Made by a program: the position numbers and the translations under genes. From a bacterium (GTDB lineage Bacteria; Patescibacteriota; UBA1384; XYA2-FULL-43-10; 1-14-0-10-43-13), in the NCBI GenBank assembly GCA_030649445.1, contig JAUSKR010000034.1, forward strand, positions 1 to 5,131: DNA of 5,131 nucleotides. Reading direction: 5' to 3'. Below the pieces are notes generated by a model. It was not told the origin of the DNA, did no database searches, and worked only from the letters and a program-made list of their open reading frames with translations. Below, piece after piece: positions 1-5,131 of the stretch (positions are counted from its first letter, which is position 1; every line of letters starts with the position of its first letter).

Positions 1-115
1 TTACAAAAAATTCGGCTTCAAGCAGGAGGGTCTTTTCAAGGACAATGTCCTGTACAAAGATGGCTTTGATGACGAAATCAGAATGGCAAAGTTTAATCCG
101 GAAGACGAAGAATGA
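1..115 (+). CDS. GNAT-family N-acetyltransferase, C-terminal fragment (5' end outside window)
   Basis: Reading from base 2, the frame is open to the TGA at 113-115 and encodes the last 37 residues of a protein whose start lies upstream of the window. The fragment begins YKKFGFKQEG and continues to a DEIRMAKF strand. This is the usual end of a GNAT acetyltransferase: the tyrosine and the GF turn of motif B, which lie near the acetyl-CoA thiol, followed by the last beta strands. GNAT enzymes move an acetyl group from acetyl-CoA to an amine. The acetyl-CoA loop and substrate-binding part are not visible, so the substrate is unknown. The stop overlaps the start of the next gene as ATGA, which suggests translational coupling. 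The acidic tail (PEDEE) is partly dictated by this overlap, because its codons also supply the next gene's ribosome binding site. The family call is fairly safe despite the short length. Confidence 0.7.
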   Translation, partial: YKKFGFKQEGLFKDNVLYKDGFDDEIRMAKFNPEDEE

Positions 116-516
116 CTAATGATACCGAAAAACAAATCGTAACGCTTAAAGGAATTTTCTGCCGAGATAATAAGTTTTTATTGCTCAAACAAACCAACGG
201 CGGTTTTTGGGAATTACCAGGCGGCAGATTGGAACTGGGAGAAAAAATCGAAAATTGTTTCACCCGCGAGATAACTGAGGAATTGGGCTGGCCAGATATT
301 AAGCTGGATGAATTTATTCATGTCTGGACGCTTGACCGGCCGGACAAAATGATTCGGTATGTTCTCATTGGCGCAACAGCCATGCCGACAGACAAGCCAA
401 TAATTCTGAGCGACGAACACACCGAGCATGGTTGGTTTTCTCTGCCAGAAATCGAACAACTCAAAATGCGCTCTGCTGGTCTTATTGATGCGATTAAAAA
501 ATCAATTAAGAAATGA
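112..516 (+). CDS. NUDIX hydrolase
   Basis: This 134-residue protein has a complete Nudix box at about residues 38-60: GRLELGE, then seven residues, then REITEELGW, fitting GX5EX7REUXEEXGU. The one departure is tryptophan at the last hydrophobic position. E53, E56 and E57 are the expected metal ligands and general base region. The preceding WELPGG strand-loop is also typical. NUDIX enzymes hydrolyse nucleoside diphosphates linked to another group, in the cytosol and with Mg2+ or Mn2+; candidates include oxidised dNTPs, NDP-sugars and dinucleotides. The length is that of a minimal single-domain enzyme, and the sequence does not identify the substrate. The start is supported by a GGAAG at 100-104, seven bases upstream, and by the ATGA overlap with the preceding GNAT gene. 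The protein ends in a lysine-rich tail. The family assignment is secure; the role is not. Confidence 0.93.
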   Translation: MTNDTEKQIVTLKGIFCRDNKFLLLKQTNGGFWELPGGRLELGEKIENCFTREITEELGWPDIKLDEFIHVWTLDRPDKMIRYVLIGATAMPTDKPIILSDEHTEHGWFSLPEIEQLKMRSAGLIDAIKKSIKK

Positions 517-550
517 GATTTTAAGATTTAATGCTGGAAAACAACTACTT

Positions 551-1102
551 ATGTATAAAACCCAAATAATAAAGTCCGTCCAGATGACTAGCCAAATCAT
601 GGGGCAGAAGCGCAAACTTGATGCAGCTTGCTTCACTATTCCTGATCTCAATGAGCATCGCAATAAATACTTCTTAGAACCAAAATACAACCTCATTATT
701 TTGGACGGTGAAAAACTGATTTCCTGCCTGGAAATTTATGAGATCGAGACCAAGTGGAAAGACAAGACAATCACGATCGGCGGCATTGGCTCGGTTATGA
801 CCGATTCCTTGTACAGAAATAAGGGACTGGCAAAAGATCTTCTCCAAAAAGCACTGGAAATCATGGGAAAAGAAAAATATGATTTTTCACTTCTTCAGAC
901 TGACGTTGAGAAGGCGACTCATCTTTACGGCTCGATCGGCTTCATCCCGATGAAAAAAGAATACACGTTTATAACGAAAGATGGCAAGCTAGACCGTGTT
1001 AAGGCAAAAGACACGATGATTCTGCCATTGGCAAATCCCGAAGTGACCGCCGACATCCTAAATTCAGCTGAAACTCTCTTTGTCGGCAATGGAAGCTGGT
1101 AA
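551..1102 (+). CDS. GNAT-family N-acetyltransferase
   Basis: From ATG 551 this gives 183 residues. The frame stays open upstream to an ATG at 428, but that part lies inside the NUDIX gene and shows no GNAT-like sequence, so the later start is preferred. ATG 584 is a weaker alternative. The ribosome binding site is poor (GGAA at 536-539, 11 bases away). The GNAT core is clear: a beta strand GIGSVMT at about 78-84, the acetyl-CoA pyrophosphate loop RNKGLA at 89-94 (R/Q-x-x-G-x-G/A), the helix that follows, and motif B with HLYGSIGF at 124-131, where Y126 is the usual general-acid position. The N-terminal half reads as a substrate-side domain with EKLISCLEIYEI strands. About 50 residues follow the core and end in NGSW. 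A 34-base gap separates it from the NUDIX gene. The acceptor is unknown; peptide, protein, small amine and drug acetylation are all possible. Confidence 0.87.
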   Translation: MYKTQIIKSVQMTSQIMGQKRKLDAACFTIPDLNEHRNKYFLEPKYNLIILDGEKLISCLEIYEIETKWKDKTITIGGIGSVMTDSLYRNKGLAKDLLQKALEIMGKEKYDFSLLQTDVEKATHLYGSIGFIPMKKEYTFITKDGKLDRVKAKDTMILPLANPEVTADILNSAETLFVGNGSW

Positions 1103-1144
1103 AAGCTGGATTTTCAGCTCAATTAAGCGTACATTTATAAGCAA

Positions 1145-1624
1145 ATGACTGAAAATATCACAATCAGACCGGGAACAAATAATGATCACGAAGCAATTCT
1201 GAAAATTGCCGCTATTTTGACGGACTGGTTTGACGAGGATGCTATCATTCGGGCCATTCCGACTGATCTTCACTTTCACAAAACCATTGTTGCCGAAATT
1301 GAAAACAAGATTGTCGGCTTCGTCACTTACACCAGCCACGAGGGCAATGTCTTCATCGGCTGGCTCGGAGTTGATAACAATCTGCATCGCCACGGTATCG
1401 GGACCAAGCTGATCGAAGCACTGGAACAGGAGCTGCTCAGCCTCGGCATCACAAAATATGAAGTTGAGACACTTTCGGAAACTATCGATCATCCGCCCTA
1501 CATCCCGACCCGAGCTTTTTATGAAAAGATGGGATTTGAAAAAGGAAAGTCTAGAGAAATAATCAGCACGACTGGTGAGAAATTGGAATTGGTGACATAT
1601 TGGAAAAACTTGCGGCTTTTTTAG
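1145..1624 (+). CDS. GNAT-family N-acetyltransferase
   Basis: This 159-residue protein is a standard single-domain GNAT. It opens with the N-terminal strand ITIRPGTNNDHEAILKI. The central strands follow (VAEIENKIVGFVTY, then FIGWLGVDNNL at about 70-80), then the acetyl-CoA loop HRHGIG at 81-86 and its helix. Motif B is TRAFYEKMGFEK at about 122-133, with Y126 as the likely general acid. The usual R or Q at the first position of the acetyl-CoA loop is histidine (H81), although R82 lies next to it. An insertion ETIDHPPYIPTR before motif B is common in GNATs that shape their acceptor pocket there. The start follows a 42-base gap and has no clear Shine-Dalgarno sequence. ATG 1145 fits the family's usual N-terminus, so no other start was considered better. 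The substrate is unknown. Confidence 0.9.
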   Translation: MTENITIRPGTNNDHEAILKIAAILTDWFDEDAIIRAIPTDLHFHKTIVAEIENKIVGFVTYTSHEGNVFIGWLGVDNNLHRHGIGTKLIEALEQELLSLGITKYEVETLSETIDHPPYIPTRAFYEKMGFEKGKSREIISTTGEKLELVTYWKNLRLF

Positions 1625-1635
1625 AAATATTTGTA

Positions 1636-1641
1636 TATAAT
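1636..1641 (+). promoter_or_regulatory. Candidate -10 element of the methylase promoter
   Basis: A perfect sigma70-type TATAAT lies in the short AT-rich gap between the last GNAT gene and the methylase gene, placing transcription start near 1648. No good -35 hexamer is found at 16-18 bases; a TTGCGG at 1610-1615 is 20 bases away. A TG at 1632-1633 lies one base off the extended -10 position. Its location in front of the first gene of a new functional group supports it. Confidence 0.5.
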
Positions 1642-1657
1642 ACTGATATGAGTATTA
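1638..1657 (+). promoter_or_regulatory. Inverted repeat overlapping the methylase promoter, candidate operator
   Basis: The arms TAATACT (1638-1644) and AGTATTA (1651-1657) are perfect reverse complements separated by six bases. The left arm overlaps the TATAAT element and the right arm covers the expected transcription start, so a bound protein would block RNA polymerase. Many restriction-modification systems control methylase expression at such sites, through a C protein or the methylase itself. No controller gene is visible in this window and this methylase lacks an N-terminal HTH extension, so the regulator is unknown. The AT-rich context means chance cannot be excluded. Confidence 0.4.
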
Positions 1658-1660
1658 AAT

Positions 1661-1670
1661 AGGATGGGGA
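1661..1670 (+). promoter_or_regulatory. Ribosome binding site of the methylase gene
   Basis: The purine stretch AGGATGGGGA lies directly before the ATG at 1675. GGGGA is four bases away and AGGA ten, so either could pair with 16S rRNA. The stretch also contains two ATGs in another frame (1664 and 1670) that reach a TGA at 1676-1678 overlapping the methylase start. Initiation there would give a peptide of only two to four residues. Confidence 0.55.
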
Positions 1671-1674
1671 TGAA

Positions 1675-2748
1675 ATGAAAAATAGTGAAAACAAACCGAG
1701 ACTGTTATCGTTATTCTCTGGCTGTGGCGGTCTCGATCTTGGTTTCAAAAAGGCTGGCTACGAGGTAGTTTGGGCTAATGACTACAACCATTGGTCATGC
1801 CAAACTTATGCCAAAAATTTCGGACCGCATATCGTCGAAGGAAGCATTACGGATGTTGATTTTAGCAAGGTTCCGGACGCAGATATTATTACCGGCGGTT
1901 TTCCCTGCCAAGACTTCTCGATGATCTGGAAAAGAGAAGGGCTAGGTACAGACAGGGGAAATTTATACCGGTATTTTGTCAAAGCGGTCAAGGCGAAAAT
2001 GCCGAAAATATTTGTTGCAGAAAATGTCAAAGGCTTGCTTACTGCCAATGGCGGAAGGGCTATCCAGCAGATCATCAAGGATTTTGCTGAGGTAGGATAT
2101 AAAATTAATATTGAATTGTATAATTTTGCCGATTACGGCGCCCCTCAGCTCAGGCAGAGAGTCCTCATAGTAGGTACGAGGCACGATCTCGAATTTACTT
2201 TCTCTAAGCCGGAGCCAACCCGGACGCCTGAAAATTATGTGACAGCGGAAGAAGCACTGCGAGGTGCTGATGAAGTTCCACACAACAATGAGCACCAAAA
2301 TATTAAGAATAAGACGAGAGAAATGCTCAAACTAATACCGGAGGGGGGGAATTTTAGCTCTCTCCCCAAGGACAGTCCTTACTATGTCAAAGGAATGATT
2401 AGCCATGTTTACCGCAAACTTGACAGAAACAAGCCTTCTACTACTATAATTGCCGGCGGAGGAGGCGGAACATGGGGCTACCATTACAGCGAGCCTCGGC
2501 CTCTAACCAATCGGGAAAGAGCAAGATTATTTGGCTACCCAGACGATTTCATTTTTGAAGGATCTATCACTGAAGTCAGAAGACAGATCGGCAATTCTGT
2601 GCCACCAGTCGCAGCCCGGGTTGTGGCCGAGAGCCTGCTGCCGGCCTTTTCAGCAAACTCGGTAGTTGTTATTAATAGCAAAACTATAGTAGATTATACT
2701 AATCACGTGACAAGCAGCTTGTCTTTCAAAAAATTATCACCAGTATAG
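1675..2748 (+). CDS. DNA (cytosine-5-)-methyltransferase, type II restriction-modification
   Basis: This 357-residue protein carries the ordered C5-methyltransferase motifs. Motif I (SAM binding) is LLSLFSGCGGLDLGF at 10-24. Motif IV has the catalytic cysteine C78 in GGFPCQDFS. Motif VI is AENVKG at 115-120, whose glutamate protonates the base. Motif VIII is QLRQRVLIVG at 158-167. Motif IX is RPLTNRERARLFGYP at 275-289. Motif X is QIGNSVPP at 304-311. The region between VIII and IX, about 168-274, is the target-recognition domain and includes a glycine run at 261-265. It is short, as in enzymes with one target; the recognised sequence cannot be read by eye. The enzyme transfers methyl from S-adenosylmethionine to C5 of cytosine and would protect host DNA from the adjacent nuclease. 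About 30 residues follow motif X, and their codons overlap possible regulatory palindromes. The next gene starts seven bases after the stop. All key residues are intact, so it is probably active. Confidence 0.96.
   Translation: MKNSENKPRLLSLFSGCGGLDLGFKKAGYEVVWANDYNHWSCQTYAKNFGPHIVEGSITDVDFSKVPDADIITGGFPCQDFSMIWKREGLGTDRGNLYRYFVKAVKAKMPKIFVAENVKGLLTANGGRAIQQIIKDFAEVGYKINIELYNFADYGAPQLRQRVLIVGTRHDLEFTFSKPEPTRTPENYVTAEEALRGADEVPHNNEHQNIKNKTREMLKLIPEGGNFSSLPKDSPYYVKGMISHVYRKLDRNKPSTTIIAGGGGGTWGYHYSEPRPLTNRERARLFGYPDDFIFEGSITEVRRQIGNSVPPVAARVVAESLLPAFSANSVVVINSKTIVDYTNHVTSSLSFKKLSPV
2672..2700 (+). promoter_or_regulatory. Possible internal promoter before the nuclease gene
   Basis: Inside the last methylase codons, TTAATA (2672-2677) and TATACT (2695-2700) are spaced by 17 bases. 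The -10 matches the sigma70 consensus at five of six positions, the -35 at only three. A start near 2707 would give a leader of about 50 bases before the nuclease ATG. Separate nuclease transcription after methylase synthesis would fit a restriction-modification system. This is a weak call from an AT-rich stretch. Confidence 0.25.
2703..2723 (+). repeat. Two overlapping palindromes at the methylase-nuclease junction
   Basis: TCACGTGA (2703-2710) is a perfect 8-base palindrome. It overlaps the 15-base inverted repeat GACAAGC-A-GCTTGTC (2709-2723), which has perfect 7-base arms. In RNA the latter could fold as a six-pair stem with a CAG loop followed by UUU, too short a U tract for a strong terminator. 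Another perfect palindrome, ACTATAGT, lies at 2683-2690. The cluster is just before the nuclease ribosome binding site and downstream of the possible internal promoter. An operator or attenuator is possible but unproven. Confidence 0.4.
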
Positions 2749-2750
2749 GA
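2747..2750 (+). promoter_or_regulatory. Ribosome binding site of the nuclease gene
   Basis: AGGA overlaps the methylase stop codon (TAG at 2746-2748) and is five bases from the ATG at 2756. The spacing suits efficient initiation and supports the chosen start. Placing the site on the upstream stop is typical of coupled genes in one operon. Confidence 0.6.
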
Positions 2751-2755
2751 TAAAA

Positions 2756-3811
2756 ATGCCTCTATTGTTTTCAAATTTGTCGCCGTTAAAAACTGCCCAA
2801 AAATCTTATGCGGATGTCTTTAGACATCTGATAGAAAAATCGCATGCGGTAAATATTGCGACAGGATATATCTCGACAGACTCGCTAGTGGATCTAAAAA
2901 ACATAGTTGAAGCAAATAACGGTCCAGCCATCGACCTGTGCGTTGGCATGCACTTTTTTGAAGGACTCACCCTATCCCAAATGGAAGCGCTAACAACGCT
3001 CAATGATTTTCTGCGCGACAAGAATCTCGGACAGGTCCGCATGGTGGTGACCTTTCCTTTCCACGGAAAAATCGCGAGTTTTTCCGAGAACGGAAAACTG
3101 ATAGGATCTATTATTGGCTCGTCAAATTTATCTAACATTCTAGACAGCCAACGCCAGTACGAAGCTGATTTTCTATTAGAAGACGAGTCAGACCAGAAAG
3201 AATTAAAAGATTTTTTGGAACGTCTAGCCGATGTCTCTTCGACTCCTTTGGAAGAGTTAAAAAATGTTAGGATTATCGAACCGAAAAATGACTTGCTTAA
3301 CGATCAGATCGGAGTTTCTCCGATCAGCGCAGAGGATTTGAATTCGTCTAGGGGTAATCTTTCAAATATCAGTTTTGAAATCCCGCTTAAAGGAGACGAA
3401 TCTCAAAGAAGCGGCCTAAATGCTTCTTTTGGCGAGGGCAGGCGCAACCTTCAAGGGTTCGTTGTTCCGAGATCATGGTACGAGGTTGAATTAATCGTGC
3501 CAAAAGCGATTACAGGCATGCCGGGCTATCCCCGGGCTGACGCGTCCGGCGACACCGGCTGTTTGGACGCGATTACCGACGACGGGTGGAAATTCCGCTG
3601 CAAAGTAAGCGGGGATTACAGCAAAAACTTTAGATCAGAAAATGACCTAAAGATTCTGGGGCGCTGGATGAAGGGCAGAATGGAAAATGCCGGCTCTTTA
3701 AAACCCGGCTCGAAAGTAACCGACAAGACTCTTGAAAAATACGGACGCTCGACGCTGACTTTAACAAAAATGAATGACGGCAAGTGGTTTATTGATTTTG
3801 GAGTACGCTGA
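2756..3811 (+). CDS. PLD-fold restriction endonuclease, NgoFVII-like
   Basis: This 351-residue protein has an N-terminal phospholipase D-type nuclease domain (about 1-170) and a C-terminal DNA-recognition domain (about 235-351). The single HxK motif is H103-G-K105 in FPFHGKIAS. It is followed by GSSNLS at 121-126 with N124, and by E136 in QYEADFLL, the usual order in PLD nucleases. Enzymes with one motif, such as BfiI, dimerise to form one active site and cut DNA through a covalent phosphohistidine without metal. The C-terminal part has WYEVELIVP at 241-249, ITDDGWKFRCKVSGD at 273-287 and LKILGRWMKGR at 298-308. It resembles the B3-like recognition domain of the NgoFVII family. The linker (about 175-235) is polar and low in hydrophobic residues. 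NgoFVII itself cuts GCSGC, but that specificity cannot be carried over here. Position directly after an intact C5-methylase strongly supports a restriction partner. Confidence 0.9.
   Translation: MPLLFSNLSPLKTAQKSYADVFRHLIEKSHAVNIATGYISTDSLVDLKNIVEANNGPAIDLCVGMHFFEGLTLSQMEALTTLNDFLRDKNLGQVRMVVTFPFHGKIASFSENGKLIGSIIGSSNLSNILDSQRQYEADFLLEDESDQKELKDFLERLADVSSTPLEELKNVRIIEPKNDLLNDQIGVSPISAEDLNSSRGNLSNISFEIPLKGDESQRSGLNASFGEGRRNLQGFVVPRSWYEVELIVPKAITGMPGYPRADASGDTGCLDAITDDGWKFRCKVSGDYSKNFRSENDLKILGRWMKGRMENAGSLKPGSKVTDKTLEKYGRSTLTLTKMNDGKWFIDFGVR
3307..3325 (+). repeat. Perfect 8-bp inverted repeat (hairpin) inside the nuclease gene
   Basis: GATCGGAG and CTCCGATC are perfect reverse complements around a TTT loop. 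They encode residues in the polar linker between the nuclease and DNA-recognition domains, where protein constraint is low. Together with the adjacent bases the stretch contains three GATC tetramers. It could form a stable mRNA stem, but there is no following U tract, so it is not a terminator. Confidence 0.5.
3800..3803 (+). promoter_or_regulatory. Ribosome binding site of the Z1 gene
   Basis: GGAG lies in the last codons of the nuclease gene, nine bases before ATG 3813. With only one base between the nuclease stop and this ATG, terminating ribosomes could also restart here. This supports the chosen start. Confidence 0.5.
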
Positions 3812-3812
3812 T

Positions 3813-5131
3813 ATGCCCAATCATCTTGAGAGTTATATAGACATCATAAGCAAAGTTTCCCCAGACATTGCTTTGTCAATTAGAAAGACTGTTAAAAAAA
3901 TTGTTCCTGAACACATCGAGTCCTTCAGCCATAAAGAACACATAAAGGGGCTTCTTCTTGGCCAAGTTCAAAGCGGAAAGACTGGCCAGATGTTCGGGAT
4001 AATTGCGGCTGCTGCAGATACAGACGATGCATTTTCTATTTTTATCCTTTTAACCAGCGACATTAGCGCACTGCAGAAGCAAACATGCAATAGGGCTCTG
4101 GATTCGATGGATACGTTCAATATCTGCGACGAGCACGACGAGATGAGATTCATGAGAGCTGGCGCAAGAAAACCATCGCTAATTGTCCTCAAAAAAAATT
4201 CTGCTATTTTAAAGAAATGGCGGAATATTTTGGCCTCGTCTGGATTTTGCAAGGGCAGGCCAATCTTTGTTGTCGATGACGAGGCTGATGCAGCTAGCTT
4301 AAACACTCTTGTCAACAAGGAGGAGCAGAGCGCGATTAATTCTCATTTGCAGGGGATCCTCAATCTTTCTACTAGCAGTTTTTATCTGCAGGTCACGGCT
4401 ACTCCGCAATCATTGCTGCTACAAACAGAGGAATCGAACTGGAGACCGTCCTTTGTTTACTATTTTCCTCCAGGCAAAAATTATCTCGGTGGCGATTTTT
4501 TCTACACAAAACCAAAGCCTTTTACCAACAAAATCACTGCCGACGACGAGCTTAGTGACCTTCTTCACGGCGACGGGATCGCGGAAGGGCTTAAAAGAGC
4601 AATTGAGACATACTTAGTCACATGCGCTCATATTTCAATCAGCGGCAATTCCAGCGTTTGTAATTTTCTTGTGCACCCCAGTATTAGAATACTAGATCAT
4701 GAGAAAATAAAAGCCAAAGTTGTTAGCTACTTAAATTTGGTGTTTGCCAATATTGACTCGAATGAAGTATCCGGCAGGATAAAGAACGCCTGGGACGACC
4801 TAAAGGTGTCGAAGCCGGACATTAAGAGCTTGGGTGAAATTGTTCGCTTTTTAAAAACAAAACCAGAAATATCCGTCTACACTATGAATTCCGGTCCTGA
4901 GGGTAATTCGAGGATGTCGTTTGACGAGGGATTTTGCATAATAATCGGCGGCAACAGCCTGGGCAGAGGTGTAACTTTCAAAAGCTTGCAAACAGTCTAT
5001 TACTGCCGCGCCTCGAAAGCTCCTCAGGCAGACACGTTTTGGCAGCACTGCAGAATGTTTGGTTATGATAGAGATCCCCTTTTAATGAGAGTTTTTATGC
5101 CGGAAGCACTCTTTAATTTGTTTTATGAGAT
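3813..5131 (+). CDS. Z1-domain SF2-type ATPase, restriction-associated (3' end outside window)
   Basis: The frame from ATG 3813 is open to the window end, giving 439 residues without a stop, so the protein is C-terminally incomplete. ATPase motifs appear in helicase-like order. Walker A is GQVQSGKT at 50-57. Walker B is IFVVDDEAD at 151-159. A motif III-type TATPQ is at 195-199. A late GGNSLGRGVTF at 379-389 is followed by QADTFWQHCRMFGYDR at 405-420. The last block matches the LSRG and GRWFGYR signature of Z1 proteins, with G for S and M for W, and supplies likely arginine fingers (R385, R414). Z1 proteins have been described in restriction systems with C5-methylases, MutL/MORC-type ATPases and PD-(D/E)XK nucleases, where they are thought to act on DNA using ATP. 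Only about 50 residues precede the P-loop, which seems short for the family. The exact reaction is unknown; cooperation with the PLD nuclease is inferred from the one-base gap. Confidence 0.88.
   Translation, partial: MPNHLESYIDIISKVSPDIALSIRKTVKKIVPEHIESFSHKEHIKGLLLGQVQSGKTGQMFGIIAAAADTDDAFSIFILLTSDISALQKQTCNRALDSMDTFNICDEHDEMRFMRAGARKPSLIVLKKNSAILKKWRNILASSGFCKGRPIFVVDDEADAASLNTLVNKEEQSAINSHLQGILNLSTSSFYLQVTATPQSLLLQTEESNWRPSFVYYFPPGKNYLGGDFFYTKPKPFTNKITADDELSDLLHGDGIAEGLKRAIETYLVTCAHISISGNSSVCNFLVHPSIRILDHEKIKAKVVSYLNLVFANIDSNEVSGRIKNAWDDLKVSKPDIKSLGEIVRFLKTKPEISVYTMNSGPEGNSRMSFDEGFCIIIGGNSLGRGVTFKSLQTVYYCRASKAPQADTFWQHCRMFGYDRDPLLMRVFMPEALFNLFYE

Noticed and set aside
513..524. ATGA overlap at the end of the NUDIX gene as the start of another gene
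   Set aside because: The frame ends after three codons (ATG-AGA-TTT-TAA) and no frameshift evidence joins it to the next gene.
428..550. N-terminal extension of the second GNAT from ATG 428
   Set aside because: It lies within the NUDIX coding region in another frame and its residues show no GNAT pattern; ATG 551 gives a normal N-terminus.
1104..1119. Short inverted repeat AGCTG-N6-CAGCT after the second GNAT gene, as a terminator
   Set aside because: Only five pairs and no following T tract on the + strand; AGCTG also recurs nearby, so the repeat is weak evidence.
1064..1492. Open frame of 142 codons on the - strand
   Set aside because: It is antisense to a clear GNAT gene, has no recognisable domain and no plausible ribosome binding site.
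1604..1622. A-run and T-run around CTTGCGGC at the end of the third GNAT gene, as an intrinsic terminator
   Set aside because: The stem would be A-T pairs only with no GC core, which is not a credible terminator.
1675..2748. Assigning a recognition sequence such as GCSGC to the methylase and nuclease
   Set aside because: NgoFVII-like similarity gives the family only; the target domain cannot be matched to a specificity by eye.
3968..4617. Open frames on the - strand (3968-4318) and in another + frame (4309-4617)
   Set aside because: Both lie inside the Z1 gene, whose frame is continuous and carries the ATPase motifs; their translations look like non-coding shadows.

Overview
The window comes from a bacterial chromosome or element of moderate GC. 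All genes lie on the + strand, are closely packed, and use TGA as a stop. Nothing in it fixes the taxon. The mix of small GNAT and NUDIX genes, weak ribosome binding sites and short gaps resembles environmental or metagenomic bacteria, possibly Patescibacteria-like; that is only an impression.

Bases 1-1624 hold a run of small stand-alone enzymes: the C-terminal end of a GNAT N-acetyltransferase, a NUDIX hydrolase that overlaps it by ATGA, and two further complete GNAT acetyltransferases. All four are recognisable by family, but none has a substrate that can be read from the sequence. The cluster looks like an accessory cassette of small-molecule modifying enzymes.

A gap of about 50 bases (1625-1674) carries a perfect TATAAT -10 element overlapped by a 7+7 bp inverted repeat. 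It starts a second unit, which runs to the window edge: a complete C5-cytosine DNA methyltransferase (1675-2748), a PLD-fold restriction endonuclease of the NgoFVII type with a BfiI-like layout (2756-3811), and a large Z1-domain SF2-type ATPase (3813 to beyond 5131, cut by the window end). Gaps between these genes are 7 and 1 bases, so they are probably co-transcribed. The gene order methylase, metal-independent PLD nuclease, Z1 motor reads as a restriction-modification or anti-phage module. The methylase would protect host sites and the PLD enzyme would cut unmodified ones. The Z1 ATPase may translocate on or remodel DNA, as proposed for Z1 proteins in MutL/MORC-type restriction systems. More components may lie downstream of the window.

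Candidate regulatory structure is concentrated at the two places where such a system needs it: an inverted repeat over the methylase promoter, and a cluster of palindromes with a possible internal promoter in the last codons of the methylase gene, just ahead of the nuclease. These are sequence observations with inferred roles. No tRNA, rRNA, CRISPR array, insertion sequence or convincing intrinsic terminator was found, and no gene-free stretch exceeds about 50 bases.
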